7,818 nucleotides of DNA, from the NCBI GenBank assembly GCA_045654685.1, contig JAZONV010000121.1, forward strand, positions 1-7,818, written 5' to 3'. The notes beneath the pieces are model-generated. The model was given only the letters and a program-made list of their open reading frames with translations. It ran no database searches and had not been told where the DNA came from. Positions 7,329-7,818 of the stretch are shown here, piece by piece; the stretch's first letter is position 1; each line of letters starts with the position of its first letter. Position numbers and translations under genes: made by a program. Source of the DNA: RGIG1828 sp045654685. GTDB lineage: Bacteria; Bacillota; Clostridia; UMGS1810.

Positions 7329-7448
7329 GCAAAAAGGCAATGATATAAATTTAAAAATAGTGATAATATACTTCATAATTTGAAATGATTTCAAATAGGA
7401 TGAAAAATATCTTTTCAAGATATTTTTCTAAGGATTTTGCCTTTTTGC
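7329..7448. repeat. 120-bp inverted-repeat element with two internal hairpins
   Basis: The ends are a perfect 12-bp inverted repeat, GCAAAAAGGCAA (7329-7340) and TTGCCTTTTTGC (7437-7448). Inside are two further perfect stems: TTTGAAAT/ATTTCAAA (7379-7386 with 7388-7395) and GAAAAATATCTT/AAGATATTTTTC (7402-7413 with 7417-7428, 3-nt loop). Folded, the transcript would be a closing stem with two side hairpins. It starts 13 nt after the glgA stop. It has the form of a small MITE-like or structured RNA element; I saw no target-site duplication. It may also serve as the 3' end of the operon transcript, but lacks a canonical U-tract. Confidence 0.6.
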
Positions 7449-7450
7449 TC

Positions 7451-7540
7451 TTGCCAAACCTCACCCTCGCAGTACCTTTGTACAGCTTCGGGCTACCGCG
7501 GTAATCGGGAAACATTCCCGATTACCGTTCGGTTTGACAA
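7451..7540. repeat. 90-bp element with imperfect terminal inverted repeats and a 13-bp hairpin
   Basis: TTGCCAAACC (7451-7460) and GGTTTGACAA (7531-7540) are inverted with one mismatch. Between them is a strong hairpin of 13 bp, CGGTAATCGGGAA (7499-7511) with TTCCCGATTACCG (7515-7527), with a 3-nt apparent loop. A small GTAC/GTAC stem (7472-7475 with 7480-7483) precedes it. The GC-richer, CTCACCCTCGC-containing composition differs from the operon and fits a dispersed genomic repeat, but copy number cannot be seen from one window. Confidence 0.5.
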
Positions 7541-7563
7541 TTCTGAATCATTTTTTCCTGTCC

Positions 7564-7612
7564 CCGAGTGAGAGTAAAAATTGCAAGCAATTTTTACTCT
7601 CACCATTCTCGG
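7564..7612. repeat. Long perfect hairpin (17-bp stem)
   Basis: GTGAGAGTAAAAATTGC (7568-7584) and GCAATTTTTACTCTCAC (7587-7603) are a perfect 17-bp inverted repeat separated by only AA, so in RNA the realistic loop opens by a base pair. CCGAG (7564-7568) and CTCGG (7608-7612) can extend the base after a small bulge. Neither side has a T-run, so it is not a standard terminator, though it could block 3' exonucleases or act as a DNA cruciform. Confidence 0.6.
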
Positions 7613-7618
7613 CTCGTT

Positions 7619-7648
7619 GTTAAACAGAGCGATAAATTGTAGTTTAAC
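7619..7648. repeat. Short inverted repeat
   Basis: GTTAAAC (7619-7625) and GTTTAAC (7642-7648) form a 7-bp stem around a 16-nt loop. It lies 16 nt past the 17-bp hairpin and may be part of the same repeat. No gene or recognised site is associated with it. Confidence 0.3.
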
Positions 7649-7683
7649 GTTCTAATTATGATGAACAAAACACTGTGGCGAAA

Positions 7684-7818
7684 GCCCTCCTTGCCTAAAG
7701 GAGGGTGGCACGCGTCAGCGTGACGGGAGGATTCATTTTATAACTCAAACACTTATAAATACTGCATTTGTGCACATTCAAATCCCTCCACCAAACTATC
7801 GTTTGGTCCCCCTCCCTT
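7684..7818. repeat. GC-rich multi-hairpin repeat element, possibly cut by the window end
   Basis: Three hairpins lie in order: CCCTCCTT/AAGGAGGG (7685-7692 with 7698-7705), CACGC/GCGTG (7709-7713 with 7718-7722) and ACCAAAC/GTTTGGT (7790-7796 with 7801-7807). The left half ends GGGAGGATT (7725-7733) and the right half begins AATCCCTCC (7781-7789), which are inverted copies with a one-base difference. The middle (7734-7780) is A/T-rich and featureless. This left-half/right-half symmetry is what a MITE or other non-autonomous repeat looks like. Its composition is unlike that of the glg genes. The right boundary may lie outside the window. Confidence 0.5.

Noticed and set aside
7218..7418. Minus-strand open frame spanning the glgA end and the first repeat
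   Set aside because: Its codons run through a palindromic element and the conserved glgA C-terminus; no ribosome site or recognisable protein.
7316..7818. CRISPR array or attachment site
   Set aside because: Repeats here are inverted, not direct and regularly spaced; no tRNA or integrase is present.

Overview
The window looks like chromosome from a low-GC, endospore-forming Firmicute of the class Clostridia. Three things point there. It has a SpoIVB sporulation protease. It has a paired GlgC/GlgD ADP-glucose pyrophosphorylase, an arrangement typical of Bacilli and Clostridia. Its genes are A/T-rich, use AGA/AGG freely for Arg, and have GGAGG-type ribosome binding sites. I cannot name a genus; the downstream GC-richer inverted repeats resemble those seen in gut or uncultured Clostridia genomes, but that is an impression.

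Layout: (1) Bases 1-201 hold the possible 3' tail of an unrecognised rightward gene and two strong hairpins that close off the leftward spoIVB gene. (2) Bases 202-1413, minus strand, are spoIVB, complete with PDZ and S55 serine-peptidase domains and apparently starting at TTG. (3) Bases 1414-1631 are an A/T-rich divergent intergenic region with tandem TATAAT motifs facing the glycogen genes. (4) Bases 1632-7315, plus strand, are a tight four-gene operon glgB-glgC-glgD-glgA. The glgB stop and glgC start overlap as ATGA, and the other two junctions have 12-nt gaps. (5) Bases 7316-7818 have no credible gene but are packed with inverted repeats, probably several small non-coding repeat elements side by side, the last running up to or past the window edge.

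The four glg proteins form the classical bacterial glycogen route. GlgC, probably with the degenerate subunit GlgD, makes ADP-glucose from glucose-1-phosphate and ATP; GlgA polymerises it into alpha-1,4-glucan; GlgB adds alpha-1,6 branches. Glycogen phosphorylase (glgP) is not in the window. The neighbouring sporulation protease is suggestive, since many Clostridia store granulose before sporulating, but the sequence shows no shared regulator.

I found no unknown multi-gene system. The main unexplained content is the 500-bp inverted-repeat tract after glgA; secondary points are the spoIVB start region and the paired hairpins after spoIVB.
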